Shown: positions 5,084 to 5,276 of the stretch, piece after piece | How positions within the stretch are numbered: position 1 is the stretch's first letter | How the letters are laid out: each line of letters begins with the position of its first letter | NCBI GenBank assembly: GCA_045628105.1 | Contig: JAZQOX010000043.1 | Location: 1 to 5,276 of the forward strand | Source: UMGS1781 sp045628105 | GTDB lineage: Bacteria > Bacillota > Clostridia > TANB77 > CAG-508 | Direction: 5' to 3' | Length of the DNA stretch: 5,276 nucleotides | Translations under genes and position numbers: made by a program | The notes under the pieces: generated by a model | Database searches by the model: none | What the model was told of the DNA's origin: nothing | Seen by the model: only the letters and a program-made list of their open reading frames with translations

Positions 5084-5196
5084 GTGCGTTGCAATTAATT
5101 TTCTAGAGAAGAAAATAAAAATGTTAATTAAATCAAGATAAAACTTTTTATAGAACGTTAAAATAAATCAGAAAGTTAGGAGGATATAAATAAAAG

Positions 5197-5276
5197 ATGG
5201 AAGAAGTAGAAATACAAGCAAGAAAAAGAAAACCAATGAAAAAGAAAAAGGAGTCAAAAGAAATATTTAAAAAGGC
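5197..5276 (+). CDS. Start of an unidentified gene with a very basic N terminus, 3'-partial
   Basis: Only 26 residues are visible before the right edge, beginning MEEVEIQARKRKPMKKKK. The ATG at 5197 is the first possible start because an in-frame TAA lies at 5191-5193. AGGAGG at 5178-5183 is a strong ribosome site, though the 13-base spacing is longer than usual. After a short acidic start the sequence is Lys- and Arg-rich with no hydrophobic segment yet. Such N termini are common as cytoplasmic tails of membrane proteins (for example bifunctional penicillin-binding proteins) and in nucleic-acid-binding proteins, but the visible part is too short to decide. It may be transcribed from the promoter at 4902-4930. 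Confidence 0.6.
   Translation, partial: MEEVEIQARKRKPMKKKKESKEIFKK

Overview
The window reads as a strongly AT-rich, spore-forming Firmicute of the Clostridia type. Every supported gene is on the + strand, ribosome sites are strong AGGAGG-like sequences, and the core is an early-sporulation locus. No rRNA or other marker allows a species call. The gene order (spoIID and a spoIIQ-type gene directly behind sigF, no dacF in front) differs from Bacillus subtilis.

Left part (1-1456): the 3' end of a tandem-repeat protein gene, open to the left edge and built of 92-94 residue units that each carry a helix-turn-helix-like segment. It overlaps by 14 bases a small, highly charged protein gene of unknown function (985-1419). 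A strong hairpin terminator (1420-1456) closes this pair.

Centre (1457-4870): a sporulation cluster. A near-perfect sigma-H promoter (1481-1509), with one good and one weak Spo0A-box-like sequence just upstream, precedes spoIIAA, spoIIAB, sigF, spoIID and a spoIIQ-like M23 gene. A hairpin terminator follows at 4832-4870. SpoIIAA (anti-anti-sigma) and SpoIIAB (anti-sigma kinase) control sigma-F, the first forespore sigma factor. SpoIID and SpoIIQ are cell-wall and engulfment proteins that act after sigma-F is on. The main anomaly is that sigF is split by one extra C at about 2553. Deleting that base restores a full 238-residue sigma-F, so as written the gene is broken inside region 2.4. A sequencing or assembly error, a true asporogenous mutation and (least likely) programmed frameshifting are all possible.

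Right part (4871-5276): about 325 bases without a protein gene. They hold a textbook sigma-A promoter (4902-4930), a 13-base dyad just after the expected transcript start, and an AT-rich hairpin ending in a U-rich tract (5044-5083) with an overlapping alternative hairpin. This could be a short non-coding RNA or an attenuated leader. The start of an unidentified gene with a very basic N terminus (5197 onward) runs off the right edge.
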